DNA of 9,039 nucleotides from DAMCAP01 sp964369265 (GTDB lineage: Bacteria; Bacillota; Clostridia; Oscillospirales; Ruminococcaceae), in contig CAYJEV010000070.1 of the NCBI GenBank assembly GCA_964369265.1, forward strand, positions 1 through 9,039. The letters are read 5' to 3'. A model generated the notes under the pieces. That model did no database searches and had not been told where the DNA came from. It worked only from the letters and a program-made list of their open reading frames with translations. The translations under genes and the position numbers were made by a program. This document shows, piece after piece, positions 1 through 7,054 of the stretch. Numbering within the stretch: the first letter of the stretch is position 1; the number at the start of each line of letters is the position of its first letter.

Positions 1-282
1 TTCTGATGAGGATAACGCAGTTAAAAAGTAAAATATGTTTATTATGGGCTGGTTCTAATTATATCGGTCACCCTAATAATGAGGTAAGGATGAAAAGGCG
101 AGGTAAGAGCTCACCGGCATTATAGAGATATAGTGGCCATGTAAACCCTATCCGAAGCAACACCAAGTTGAAGGTTATGATTGCCCGTCTACTTCAGAAA
201 GGTGGCTGGAGCTATAAGGCGACTTATAGCCAAGATAGATCGTTATCAACTACAGAACCCGGCTTATTGTTTGGTCGACTTT
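1..282 (+). ncRNA. rnpB: RNase P RNA, 3' part (type A-like), 5' end outside the window
   Basis: This is the catalytic RNA of ribonuclease P, which cuts 5' leaders from tRNA precursors. The 3' signature ACAGAACCCGGCTTAT (252-267) is the near-universal CR-V segment. The GGTAAGGATGAAAAGG and GGTAAGAGCTCACCGG stretches (about 92-117) match the core that follows P12, and TGGCCATGTAAACCC (134-148) and GAAGCAACACCAA (153-165) continue the family order. Visible helices include an arm at about 36-89 resembling P12, a stem 118-124/129-135 capped by a GAGA tetraloop, and a perfect 8-bp stem 211-218/223-230 capped by GCGA. The order of the elements fits type A, which favours Clostridia over Bacilli. The 5' end, with P1 to about P8 and CR-I, lies before the window. 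The exact 3' end is estimated from CR-V. Confidence 0.93.
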
Positions 283-293
283 ATTAAATGTAT

Positions 294-321
294 AGCTGTG
301 GTGGTTTCCACAGCTTTTTTT
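294..321 (+). terminator. Intrinsic terminator of rnpB
   Basis: A perfect 8-bp stem, AGCTGTGG (294-301) with CCACAGCT (308-315), closes a 6-nt loop and runs into seven T residues (315-321). It lies about 12 nt after the expected RNase P RNA 3' end. It separates that RNA from the arginase gene. Confidence 0.9.
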
Positions 322-355
322 ATAATGATAATTCAGATATAATGATGATAGAGAT

Positions 356-361
356 AAGGAG
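356..361 (+). promoter_or_regulatory. Ribosome binding site that fixes the arginase start
   Basis: AAGGAG lies 7 nt before the ATG at 369. The reading frame is open further upstream to an ATG at 288, but that start overlaps the rnpB terminator and has no Shine-Dalgarno sequence. The start at 369 is therefore preferred. Confidence 0.85.
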
Positions 362-368
362 CATAGCG

Positions 369-1253
369 ATGAAACTGGATATTATAGGCACACAAATGGA
401 CTATGGTGCTTCAAGAACTGGGGTAAATATGGGGCCTCTTGCAATTAGACATGCTGGCCTTTATGATAGCATTAAAGAGATGGGATATCAAGTTAGAGAT
501 AAGGGAGATATTGTCCCAACCTGCGAAAGAATTGAGGGAGATAAAAAGCTTAGGTTTTTAAAGCCAATTTGCGAGGCTAATAAAGCTCTTCACGATACTG
601 TGCTTGAAACATTAAAAAGCGGAGCGATGCCAATAGTGCTTGGAGGGGATCATAGCATTTCCGCTGGTAGCATATCAGCAGCTTCATCATATTATGAGAA
701 TATAGGCGTTATTTGGATTGATGCGCATGGGGATTTTAATGACGAGAACAGCTCTCCAACAGGAAATATACATGGTATGCCTTTATCTGCCCTTTGCGGA
801 AAAGGTCCTGATTGTTTAGTGGAGTTTTCAGATAAGGTTTTTGTTAATCCAAAGAATGTTTGTAGCATTGCGATAAGGCTTCTTGACACAGAAGAGAGAA
901 TTCGAATGAAAGAAGCTGGCATAACAGTGTTTACTATGTCTGATATTGATGAGCTTGGAATCAGCGAAGTTATGAGAAGGGCTTTGGAAATAACTTTAGA
1001 CGGCACTAAAGGTGTGTATGTTAGCTATGATATGGATAGCATTGAGCCATCTGAGGCTCCTGGCGTTGGAACTCCTGTGCTTAATGGCTTAACTGCAAGA
1101 GAGGCACATTATGTTGCTGAAGCGCTTGCAAAAAGCGGCAAAATCATAGGGATTGACTTAGTCGAAGTTAATCCTATGCTAGACACAGAAAATAAAACAG
1201 GCAAGCTTGCTGCCGATTTGATATTATCACTTCTTGGAAAAAGAGTGTATTAG
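369..1253 (+). CDS. rocF: Arginase (L-arginine amidinohydrolase)
   Basis: Arginase hydrolyses L-arginine to ornithine and urea in the cytoplasm using a binuclear manganese centre. All expected metal ligands are visible: His95 in GGDHS, Asp118/His120/Asp122 in DAHGD, and Asp221/Asp223 in SYDMDS. The substrate-recognition segment from Asn124 to His135 (NIHG) and Glu266 in LVEVNP are also present. The EVNP plus ENKTG ending is arginase-like rather than agmatinase-like. The usual substrate-loop serine of arginases aligns with Thr131 here, a conservative change. The protein has 294 residues from the ATG at 369, close to the normal ~300. It is the first gene after the rnpB terminator. I see no strong promoter in the 47 bp between them and no terminator after the gene. 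Agmatinase or formimidoylglutamase activity is the main alternative. Confidence 0.9.
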   Translation: MKLDIIGTQMDYGASRTGVNMGPLAIRHAGLYDSIKEMGYQVRDKGDIVPTCERIEGDKKLRFLKPICEANKALHDTVLETLKSGAMPIVLGGDHSISAGSISAASSYYENIGVIWIDAHGDFNDENSSPTGNIHGMPLSALCGKGPDCLVEFSDKVFVNPKNVCSIAIRLLDTEERIRMKEAGITVFTMSDIDELGISEVMRRALEITLDGTKGVYVSYDMDSIEPSEAPGVGTPVLNGLTAREAHYVAEALAKSGKIIGIDLVEVNPMLDTENKTGKLAADLILSLLGKRVY

Positions 1254-1282
1254 GGGAGCGTTAGGTAAAATAATAGATTTAA

Positions 1283-1288
1283 TATAAT
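1283..1288 (+). promoter_or_regulatory. Possible -10 box upstream of murA
   Basis: A perfect TATAAT lies in the 145-bp gap between arginase and murA. The candidate -35 (TTAGGT, 1261-1266, 16-bp spacer) is weak. An 8-bp stem, ACCATTTT (1291-1298) with AAAATGGT (1311-1318), follows at once and would lie at the start of the transcript. No T-run follows it, so it is not a standard terminator. Confidence 0.35.
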
Positions 1289-1398
1289 AGACCATTTTGC
1301 TGAGGTCAGGAAAATGGTTGAAATGTAGATGAAAACAAGAATAATTACAGATAATAATGATGCGCAAATTGGTTTTGCTTGATGAGTAGGAGGAGATT

Positions 1399-2649
1399 AT
1401 GGAAAAGTATATTATAAATGGTGGAAAGCCAATTGGCGGCGAGGTGCTAATTGGTGGTGCAAAAAATGCAGTTCTTGGTTTAATTCCAGCTGCCATATTA
1501 GCAAAAGGTGTTGTTACAATTGATAATGTGCCTAACATTAGCGATGTTGAGGTGCTTGCTGATATTATAAGGGCTATTGGTGGCAAGGTTGATTATAACT
1601 GCGATGGCAAAATTACAATAGACTCCACTAACATAAACGGCAACACAGTTTCAGAGGAATTTGCAAAGGCACTAAGAGCTTCTTATTACTTCTTGGGTGT
1701 GTTTTTAGCAAGCTCTGGAGAAGGCATAGTGGCTATGCCTGGCGGTTGTGACTTTGGGGTTAGACCAATTAACGAACATATAAAAGGCTTTGAAGCTTTA
1801 GGGGCAGTTGTTGATATCAAAGATAGCTTAATTGCTGTTAAGGCTGAAAATCTAACTGGTTCATACATAAAATTTGACACTGTTTCTGTTGGTGCAACAA
1901 TAAATGTTATTTTAGCTGCTGTTAAGGCTAAGGGGCTTACTGTGCTTGATAATGTTGCAAAAGAGCCTCATATTGTCGATGTTTGTAACTTCCTAAATTT
2001 AATGGGTGCTGACATTAAAGGCGCTGGCACAGATACAATTAAAATAAATGGTGTAAGTGAGCTAAAGCCAGCTAACTATTCTGTTATTCCAGACCAAATT
2101 GAGGCTGGAAGCTATATGGCGCTTGCTGGGCTTGCTTCTGCTGATATAACGATAAAAAATGTTATCCCAAAACATCTTGAAGCGATAACTGCAAAGCTAT
2201 TAGAAGCTGGCAGCGATGTTATTGAGGGGGATGATTGGGTTAGGGTAATTGGTAAGCGACCAATCAATCCTATTAAAATAACAACAGCTCCGCATCCTGG
2301 CTTCCCAACCGATATGCAACCACAAATGGCAACCTTCCTATGCTTATCCGAAAGCACAAGCATAGTATCAGAAGGCGTTTGGGATAATCGCCTTAGATAT
2401 ACAAACGAGCTTAAAAAGATGGGCGCTAACATTGAAGTTGATGGAACTATAGCAGTTATTCATGGTGTCGAGAAGCTTCATGGCGCAGAAGTTAAGGCGA
2501 CTGACCTTAGAGGCGGTATGGCTGTTATTATGGCTGGTATTGTTGCCGAAGGTGTTACTACTGTTACTAACATTGAATATGTCGAGAGAGGATATGAAAA
2601 CATCCTAACAAAACTAGGCAATTTAGGCGCTGATATTAAGAAAGTGTAG
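1399..2649 (+). CDS. murA: UDP-N-acetylglucosamine 1-carboxyvinyltransferase (MurZ/MurA2 type)
   Basis: MurA transfers enolpyruvate from phosphoenolpyruvate to UDP-GlcNAc, the first committed step of peptidoglycan synthesis, in the cytoplasm. The key residues are in place: Lys22-Asn23 in GAKNA, Arg93, catalytic Cys117 in PGGCDFGVRP with Arg122, Asp305 in FPTDMQ, and Arg397 in VERGYE. Because the catalytic Cys is kept, sensitivity to fosfomycin is expected. The length of 416 residues is normal. The wording RASYYFLG around residues 93-100 and HIKGFEALGA resembles the second Firmicute paralogue (B. subtilis MurZ/MurAB) more than MurAA, so another murA may exist elsewhere in the genome. GTAGGAGGAG sits just before the ATG. 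The gene is followed by a repeat element rather than by an obvious terminator. Confidence 0.97.
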   Translation: MEKYIINGGKPIGGEVLIGGAKNAVLGLIPAAILAKGVVTIDNVPNISDVEVLADIIRAIGGKVDYNCDGKITIDSTNINGNTVSEEFAKALRASYYFLGVFLASSGEGIVAMPGGCDFGVRPINEHIKGFEALGAVVDIKDSLIAVKAENLTGSYIKFDTVSVGATINVILAAVKAKGLTVLDNVAKEPHIVDVCNFLNLMGADIKGAGTDTIKINGVSELKPANYSVIPDQIEAGSYMALAGLASADITIKNVIPKHLEAITAKLLEAGSDVIEGDDWVRVIGKRPINPIKITTAPHPGFPTDMQPQMATFLCLSESTSIVSEGVWDNRLRYTNELKKMGANIEVDGTIAVIHGVEKLHGAEVKATDLRGGMAVIMAGIVAEGVTTVTNIEYVERGYENILTKLGNLGADIKKV

Positions 2650-2670
2650 GATCTTTTGACTAATAACTAA

Positions 2671-2813
2671 GGGTGAATAGTGAAAAATGAAGAATGAAAA
2701 GTTAATGTATCACTTCGTGATGGATTAAATTGTATTTTTAATTAAGACTTCAAGCCGACTGCAAGTCATTTAAAATGTCGCAAAGCGACACCATCACTAT
2801 TCACTTTTCACTT
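2671..2813. repeat. MITE-like inverted-repeat element between murA and walJ
   Basis: An 11-bp perfect terminal inverted repeat, GTGAATAGTGA (2673-2683) with TCACTATTCAC (2794-2804), brackets about 110 bp. Inside are three small hairpins: ATCAC/GTGAT (2709-2721), GACTT/AAGTC (2746-2767), and TGTCGC/GCGACA with an AAA loop (2776-2790). There is no coding capacity. A related sequence sharing GCGACAC and TCACTATTCACT in the same order occurs near 8782-8809, which supports a dispersed family. The exact edges are uncertain, and I see no clear target-site duplication. The element may be transcribed with murA or walJ and fold as RNA. Confidence 0.6.
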
Positions 2814-2867
2814 AAATAAACGAAACGTAGTGGAGATTATTTATATACATAGAAATGGAGCATTATA

Positions 2868-3656
2868 ATGGCAAAAATCACTCCCCTATTCAGTTCTAGC
2901 AAGGGGAATAGTTATCTTATTGAAGAGGGAAGCGACAAGCTTCTTATTGATTGTGGTGTGTCCACAAAACAGCTTTGCTTGGCTTTGGACGCTTTAGAGA
3001 TAAACCCCTCCTCAATTTCTGGCATACTACTAACGCATGAACATATTGACCATATCAAAGGGGTTAAGGTGTTCACAAAAAAATTTAACACACCACTATA
3101 TGCGACCGAAGCTGTGCTTTCATATATGATGGCGAGAGATACTCTTCATTTTGGCAACCCACTAATACCGCTTAGTGCTGTTGGAAATCAAGTTGGTGAT
3201 TTTTGGGTGGAGAATTTTGAAACGCCACACGATAGTGTCGGAAGTGTTGGCTTTAGAATAACAACAGACTTAGAGAAAACCTTAGGGTTTGTAACAGACT
3301 TTGGCGCAGTTACTGATTGCATAAAAGAAGGACTAAAAGGCGCTAACTGCTCTGTTATAGAGGCAAATTATGATTTGTATATGCTAAAAAATGGCGACTA
3401 TCCATACGACACAAAAAGAAGAATAGCCTCCACAATGGGGCATAGCGATAACAACGATACTGCAAAGCTTGCAAGTTTTTGCATGGAAAACGGCACAGAT
3501 AGATTCCTGCTAGGGCATTTAAGTGAGGAAAATAACCTCCCTTCCCTTGCAAAGCTAAGCTTTATAAATGAGCTTGAAAAGAATAATTTTAGTGAAAAAG
3601 ATTTTCGCCTTATGGTGTCAAAAGCGCAAGGCGACAAAAACGGCATTGTATTTTAG
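2868..3656 (+). CDS. WalJ/YycJ-like MBL-fold metallohydrolase
   Basis: This is a cytoplasmic metallo-beta-lactamase-fold hydrolase of the YycJ/WalJ family, whose members are thought to act as nucleases linked to cell-wall or DNA metabolism. The signature HxHxDH is THEHIDH at residues 56-62. Further probable ligands are His121 (TPHDS), Asp144 (VTDFG), His192 (MGHSDN) and His217 (GHLSEE). The N-terminal SSSKGNSYLI corresponds to the family's SGSxGN opening. The 262 residues equal the usual length. The ATG is preceded by GGAG at 7 nt. It leads a compact operon with rlmH (11-bp gap) and rarA. MBL, RlmH and MurA genes lying close together recalls arrangements seen in Clostridia. The physiological substrate is not known from the sequence. 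Confidence 0.88.
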   Translation: MAKITPLFSSSKGNSYLIEEGSDKLLIDCGVSTKQLCLALDALEINPSSISGILLTHEHIDHIKGVKVFTKKFNTPLYATEAVLSYMMARDTLHFGNPLIPLSAVGNQVGDFWVENFETPHDSVGSVGFRITTDLEKTLGFVTDFGAVTDCIKEGLKGANCSVIEANYDLYMLKNGDYPYDTKRRIASTMGHSDNNDTAKLASFCMENGTDRFLLGHLSEENNLPSLAKLSFINELEKNNFSEKDFRLMVSKAQGDKNGIVF

Positions 3657-3667
3657 GAGTACCACTT

Positions 3668-4144
3668 ATGTTAAGCATCAAAATCATAGCTTTAGGAAAG
3701 CTCAAAGAAGATTATTTAGTTAAGGCTTGCGAGGAATATAAAAAACGCCTTTCCTCCTATGCAAAGCTTGAAATTATAGAGCTTTCGCCTGAGAAAACCT
3801 CAGAAAATCTCTCTCAAAAAGAGATTGACAACGCATTAAACACAGAGGCTGAAAAAATACTATCAAAATCCAAAGGAACTATAATTCCTTTATGCATTGA
3901 GGGCAAGCAAGTTTCTAGCGAAGAGCTTGCTGTAAACATAGCTTCAATTGCAAATTCGGGATCAAGCGACATAACTTTTGTGATAGGCTCTTCTCATGGC
4001 TTGTCTGAAAAGGTGAAGTCTTCTGGAAAGCTTAAGCTATCTATGTCGAAGATGACCTTCCCACATCAGCTCGCTAGGGTGATGTTGCTTGAGCAGATTT
4101 ATAGGGCGATGAACATAATGTCTGGAGGCAAATACCATAAATAG
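3668..4144 (+). CDS. rlmH: 23S rRNA (pseudouridine1915-N3)-methyltransferase RlmH
   Basis: RlmH is a SPOUT-class methyltransferase that uses SAM to methylate pseudouridine 1915 in helix 69 of 23S rRNA on assembled 70S ribosomes. Family landmarks are IALGKLKEDYL (7-17), YAKLEIIEL (31-39), the knot segment FVIGSSHGLSE (104-114), the SAM-loop segment MSKMTFPHQL (126-135) and LLEQIYRAMNI (140-150), with a C-terminal YHK. The length of 158 is normal. Two differences stand out: the knot glycine pair IGG is IGS (Ser108), and the usual GEPYH end is GGKYH (154-157). The Shine-Dalgarno AGGAG (3655-3659) overlaps the stop codon of the upstream gene, which suggests translational coupling. I see no frameshift, so the protein is probably functional, but the Ser108 change deserves attention. 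Confidence 0.93.
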   Translation: MLSIKIIALGKLKEDYLVKACEEYKKRLSSYAKLEIIELSPEKTSENLSQKEIDNALNTEAEKILSKSKGTIIPLCIEGKQVSSEELAVNIASIANSGSSDITFVIGSSHGLSEKVKSSGKLKLSMSKMTFPHQLARVMLLEQIYRAMNIMSGGKYHK

Positions 4145-4154
4145 AAAGGTGGTG
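4145..4154 (+). promoter_or_regulatory. Ribosome binding site supporting a TTG start for rarA
   Basis: AAAGGTGGTG differs by one base from the ideal AAAGGAGGTG and is placed correctly for a TTG start codon at 4160. The nearby GTG triplets at 4149 and 4152 are not in frame. Confidence 0.75.
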
Positions 4155-4159
4155 CAGCT

Positions 4160-5419
4160 TTGTCCTCTCCTTTAGCTAGTTTATTAAGACCAAAAACACT
4201 TGATGATGTTGTTGGGCAGGAGCATCTCCTTCAAAAAGGAAGGGTGCTTCGTGGGCTTATCGATAGTGGAAAGCTGCCTAACATGATATTTTATGGGCCT
4301 TCTGGAGTTGGCAAGACGACTGTTGCAACAATACTCGCAGAAAACGCAGGCAAAAACTTATATAAGCTTAACGGAACAACCTGTTCAACCTCCGATATAA
4401 AAGAAGTTATAGATAAAATAGGCACTATTGGCGGCATTGGTGGAATTGTGCTATACCTCGACGAAATCCAGTACCTCAACAAGAAACAGCAACAAACTCT
4501 GCTAGAGTTCATTGAGGATGGGAGCGTTACCTTGATTGCCTCCACCACCGAAAACCCATACTTTTACATATATAACGCAATACTAAGCCGTTCCACAGTG
4601 TTTGAGTTTAAGGCTGTCCCTCCTGAAATGGCAGAGAAGGCAGTCAAAAGGGCATTTGAGCTTGGAGCGAAAGAGCTTTCCTATCCTTTAAGCATTGAAG
4701 AGGGAGTTGTTAGTTATATTTCTCTTGCTTCTGGTGGCGATATAAGAAAGGCTATAAATGCTGTTGAATTTTTAATTGGTTTTAGTGGGGCGAATGAGGG
4801 CGTTATTACTATTGATAATGCAAAAGAAGTGACACAAAAGTCTAGCATGAGATACGATAGAGATGGTGATATGCATTATGATATTCTTTCTGCATTTCAA
4901 AAGTCTATCAGAGGCTCTGACGAGAATGCAGCGCTTCACTATCTTGCAAGGCTTCTTGCTGCTGGCGATTTAGTGTCTATTTGCAGGCGGCTGATGATAA
5001 TAGCTGCCGAAGATATAGGGCTTGCTTATCCAATGGCTATACCAATAGTAAAGAGTTGTGTCGATATCGCAAACGCTGTCGGCTTACCGGAGGCGAAAAT
5101 CCCTCTTGCCGATGCTGTTATCCTGCTTTGCACCTCACCAAAATCTAATAGCGGTGTTGCTGCAATATCAGCAGCCGAAATGGACATAAGCGAAGGCAAG
5201 GTCTATGACATTCCAGCCCATCTTAAAGACTCTCATTATCAAGGAGCAGCTAAGCTTGGAAGAGGAAATGGATATTTATATCCTCACAGCTATGAAAATA
5301 ACTATATTCCACAACAATATCTTCCAACTGAAATAAAAGATAGGGTTTACTATCAATTTGGCAATAATAAAATTGAAAAGGCAGCTCTTGAGTACCGAAA
5401 TAAAATCAAGGGTATGTAA
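4160..5419 (+). CDS. rarA: Replication-associated recombination protein RarA (MgsA), AAA+ ATPase
   Basis: RarA is a clamp-loader-like AAA+ ATPase that acts at stalled replication forks. Seen in the sequence are Walker A GPSGVGKTT (46-54), Walker B LYLDEIQ (98-104), sensor 1 in STTEN (128-132), a probable arginine finger in LSRS (Arg144), and sensor 2 in GGDIRKAIN (Arg196). The C-terminal half carries the RarA-specific block RYDRDGDMHYD (231-241), then SAFQKSIRGSDENAALHYLA (244-263), AAEDIGLA (282-289) and YPHSYEN (374-380). The 419 residues are typical. The start is TTG, chosen because a strong ribosome binding site precedes it; the protein then begins with the expected SPLASLLRPKTLDDVVGQ. 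The usual DEIHRFNKAQQD stretch reads DEIQYLNKKQQQ here. It is the last gene of the walJ-rlmH-rarA operon. Confidence 0.95.
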   Translation: MSSPLASLLRPKTLDDVVGQEHLLQKGRVLRGLIDSGKLPNMIFYGPSGVGKTTVATILAENAGKNLYKLNGTTCSTSDIKEVIDKIGTIGGIGGIVLYLDEIQYLNKKQQQTLLEFIEDGSVTLIASTTENPYFYIYNAILSRSTVFEFKAVPPEMAEKAVKRAFELGAKELSYPLSIEEGVVSYISLASGGDIRKAINAVEFLIGFSGANEGVITIDNAKEVTQKSSMRYDRDGDMHYDILSAFQKSIRGSDENAALHYLARLLAAGDLVSICRRLMIIAAEDIGLAYPMAIPIVKSCVDIANAVGLPEAKIPLADAVILLCTSPKSNSGVAAISAAEMDISEGKVYDIPAHLKDSHYQGAAKLGRGNGYLYPHSYENNYIPQQYLPTEIKDRVYYQFGNNKIEKAALEYRNKIKGM

Positions 5420-5433
5420 CTATTAACATCATT

Positions 5434-5469
5434 ATGGCAAGCAGATTTTCTAGCTTGTCATATTTTTTT
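5434..5469 (+). terminator. Intrinsic terminator of the walJ-rlmH-rarA operon
   Basis: ATGGCAAGC (5434-5442) pairs with GCTTGTCAT (5453-5461) in 9 bp with one G-U wobble, followed by seven T residues (5463-5469). It begins 15 bp after the rarA stop. The left arm ATGGCAA could instead pair with TTGCCAT (5468-5474), a perfect 7-bp alternative. Confidence 0.85.
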
Positions 5470-5491
5470 GCCATTTAATAACAAATTAAGC

Positions 5492-5506
5492 CAAATTTCG
5501 AATTTG
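5492..5506. repeat. Short inverted repeat upstream of the GGDEF gene
   Basis: CAAATT (5492-5497) and AATTTG (5501-5506) are separated by TCG. A second dyad, the perfect palindrome GCAAATTTGC, lies at 5656-5665 inside the predicted leader. Both could be protein-binding sites or small RNA hairpins, but such AT-rich dyads also arise by chance. Nothing else is recognisable in the 283-bp gap apart from the terminator and promoter listed separately. Confidence 0.3.
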
Positions 5507-5584
5507 TCATAATTCAGAAAGTCCAAATCGTCGTTAAATTTGTGAATATTTTATTAACATTATAACAATTTTCGATATATTGTA

Positions 5585-5613
5585 TTGAAATAATAAAAAT
5601 TCTAGTGTAATAT
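5585..5613 (+). promoter_or_regulatory. Predicted sigma-A promoter of the GGDEF gene
   Basis: TTGAAA (5585-5590) and TAATAT (5608-5613) are separated by exactly 17 bp. Each hexamer differs from consensus at one or two positions. Transcription would start near 5620, leaving an 80-nt leader. The surrounding DNA is very AT-rich, so chance matches are possible. Confidence 0.65.
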
Positions 5614-5702
5614 ATGAATATACGTCTTTAAATATTAATAAAAATTATGTTAAATGCAAATTTGCTATTTACACTACACATCAGAATGGAGTTGACCCCT
5701 AA

Positions 5703-6935
5703 ATGATAATTGAAGTATTGTCAATAGTTTATTTCATATTCTTCCTAACCACTAACATATCTTTCTTTAAGATATGCGATAAAGTTATGGACAAGACTAG
5801 ATTTGGAAAAGCCTCACTATACCTTGTTTCTTTGACAAATGCTATAGTTATGACCATGATTGCGTATAGCTTCAATCAGCTCCCAACAGTGACTTATGCT
5901 ATGGTGTTATCTTGTAGTTTAGTGCAGCTTTGTGTGCTATTCAAAAATAATATTTATGGTATCTGCATGTACTCTTTTATGGCTACACTGTATTTAATAT
6001 GCGTTGAATCAATAGTTGTTTCTTCTGGTGCGCTGTTGTCTGGTGTTACTATACCTGAAGTAACCCATGACCACTCTCTGCTCTTTTCGCATATTGTGTT
6101 GTCGTGGTTTGTTTGCATGATGGCTGGGCTTTTAATCTATAATTTTGTACCTACTAAGTATCTAAAAATACTAAACGAAAATAAAGAACATACATTTTTT
6201 GTGCTAGGTTTTTTGTTAATCGCTATGGCATATTTAACAGTAAACTCGTTAATATATGGCAATGCAGACAGCTTTGCTAGCTCATACTTAATTGTTCACC
6301 AAATTGCTGCTCCTTTAGCTTGGCTTGGTGTTATAAATCTTTCTGTTTTTATGATATTTCGTTTTGCGCATCTTCATGGATATAAGGTTAAAGAGGATAT
6401 GCTGTTAGAAACGATTGATAGGCAGCGCTCTGAGCTGATTGAGAGCAAGAGCAAGGCTGAACGTGACACTTTAGTTTCGGCTTATAATCGTGTGACAGCA
6501 GAAGAGAAAATAAACAGCTTACTAAAGCAAAAGGCGCAGGGAGCTTTCTTTATAATTGATATTGATGACTTTAAAAACATCAATGATACAAAAGGGCATC
6601 CCTTTGGCGATAAAGTTTTAATTAACCTCACCAAAAGGCTTTCAAACACTTTTAGAGAAGAGGACATTATTGGAAGAATTGGTGGAGATGAGTTTATCGT
6701 TTTCTTGAAGGCGGAGCCAACAACTCAAATGCTAAACCACAAAGCAAACGCATTATGCAAGGATATAAGCTTGCCGTTTGCTAATAATGGCGAGGTTGTG
6801 AAGGTTTCAATAAGTATTGGAATATCTGTTGCCCCTTTAGATGGCGAGGATTTTGCTTCGCTATATACCAAGGCGGACAAGGCATTATACAACTCAAAAA
6901 ACAAAGGAAAGAACACTTTCTCTTTCTTTGAGTAG
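5703..6935 (+). CDS. Membrane-anchored GGDEF diguanylate cyclase
   Basis: The C-terminal GGDEF domain (about 250-410) makes cyclic di-GMP from two GTP. The active site is intact: GGDEF at 327-331, metal ligand Asp286 in IIDIDDF, and guanine-binding Asn294 and Asp303. An RxxD inhibitory site (Arg318-Asp321) lies exactly five residues before GGDEF, so product inhibition is likely. SIGIS (371-375) and ADKALYNSKNKG (391-402) complete the fold. The N-terminal half has about seven hydrophobic segments (roughly 3-22, 38-57, 62-80, 85-111, 127-148, 164-185, 195-221). A charged linker (222-258), possibly coiled-coil, joins the two parts. The membrane part matches no sensor domain I can name. No EAL phosphodiesterase domain is present. 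GGAG lies 11 nt before the ATG, slightly far. The gene is monocistronic between its own promoter and terminator. Confidence 0.92.
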   Translation: MIIEVLSIVYFIFFLTTNISFFKICDKVMDKTRFGKASLYLVSLTNAIVMTMIAYSFNQLPTVTYAMVLSCSLVQLCVLFKNNIYGICMYSFMATLYLICVESIVVSSGALLSGVTIPEVTHDHSLLFSHIVLSWFVCMMAGLLIYNFVPTKYLKILNENKEHTFFVLGFLLIAMAYLTVNSLIYGNADSFASSYLIVHQIAAPLAWLGVINLSVFMIFRFAHLHGYKVKEDMLLETIDRQRSELIESKSKAERDTLVSAYNRVTAEEKINSLLKQKAQGAFFIIDIDDFKNINDTKGHPFGDKVLINLTKRLSNTFREEDIIGRIGGDEFIVFLKAEPTTQMLNHKANALCKDISLPFANNGEVVKVSISIGISVAPLDGEDFASLYTKADKALYNSKNKGKNTFSFFE

Positions 6936-6960
6936 TAGCGTCCATCATAAGAAATTGCAA

Positions 6961-7003
6961 AAGTCGTTACAAGGTTTTGATCCTTGTAGCGACTTATATT
7001 TTT
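6961..7003 (+). terminator. Intrinsic terminator of the GGDEF gene
   Basis: AAGTCGTTACAAGG (6961-6974) pairs with CCTTGTAGCGACTT (6982-6995) in 14 bp with one G-U wobble and a 7-nt loop, followed by ATATTTTT. It begins 25 bp after the stop codon. It faces the minus-strand RNA terminator about 20 bp further on, so the two transcripts are insulated from each other. Confidence 0.88.
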
Positions 7004-7021
7004 GAGTCTTTTTATATCTAT

Positions 7022-7054
7022 AAAAAGAAAAACCGCCTTGCTTTCACAAGACGG
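7022..7054 (-). terminator. Intrinsic terminator of the minus-strand small RNA
   Basis: On the minus strand CCGTCTTG pairs with CAAGGCGG (8 bp, one G-U) around a TGAAAG loop and is followed by five T, one C and five more T. On the plus strand no T-run follows the hairpin, so the direction is clear. Confidence 0.85.

Noticed and set aside
288..368. An upstream in-frame ATG extending arginase by 27 residues.
   Set aside because: The extension overlaps the rnpB terminator, has no ribosome binding site and is not like arginase N-termini. The ATG at 369 has AAGGAG at the right distance and starts directly with the family sequence.
692..1006. Antisense open frame inside arginase, and similar ones inside murA, rarA, the WalJ-like gene and fba.
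   Set aside because: All are shadows of strongly supported genes. Their low-complexity Ser/Ile/Leu-rich translations are typical of reverse-strand AT-rich coding DNA.
1291..1318. Hairpin between arginase and murA as a terminator.
   Set aside because: The 8-bp AT-rich stem is not followed by a T-run, so terminator function is not supported.
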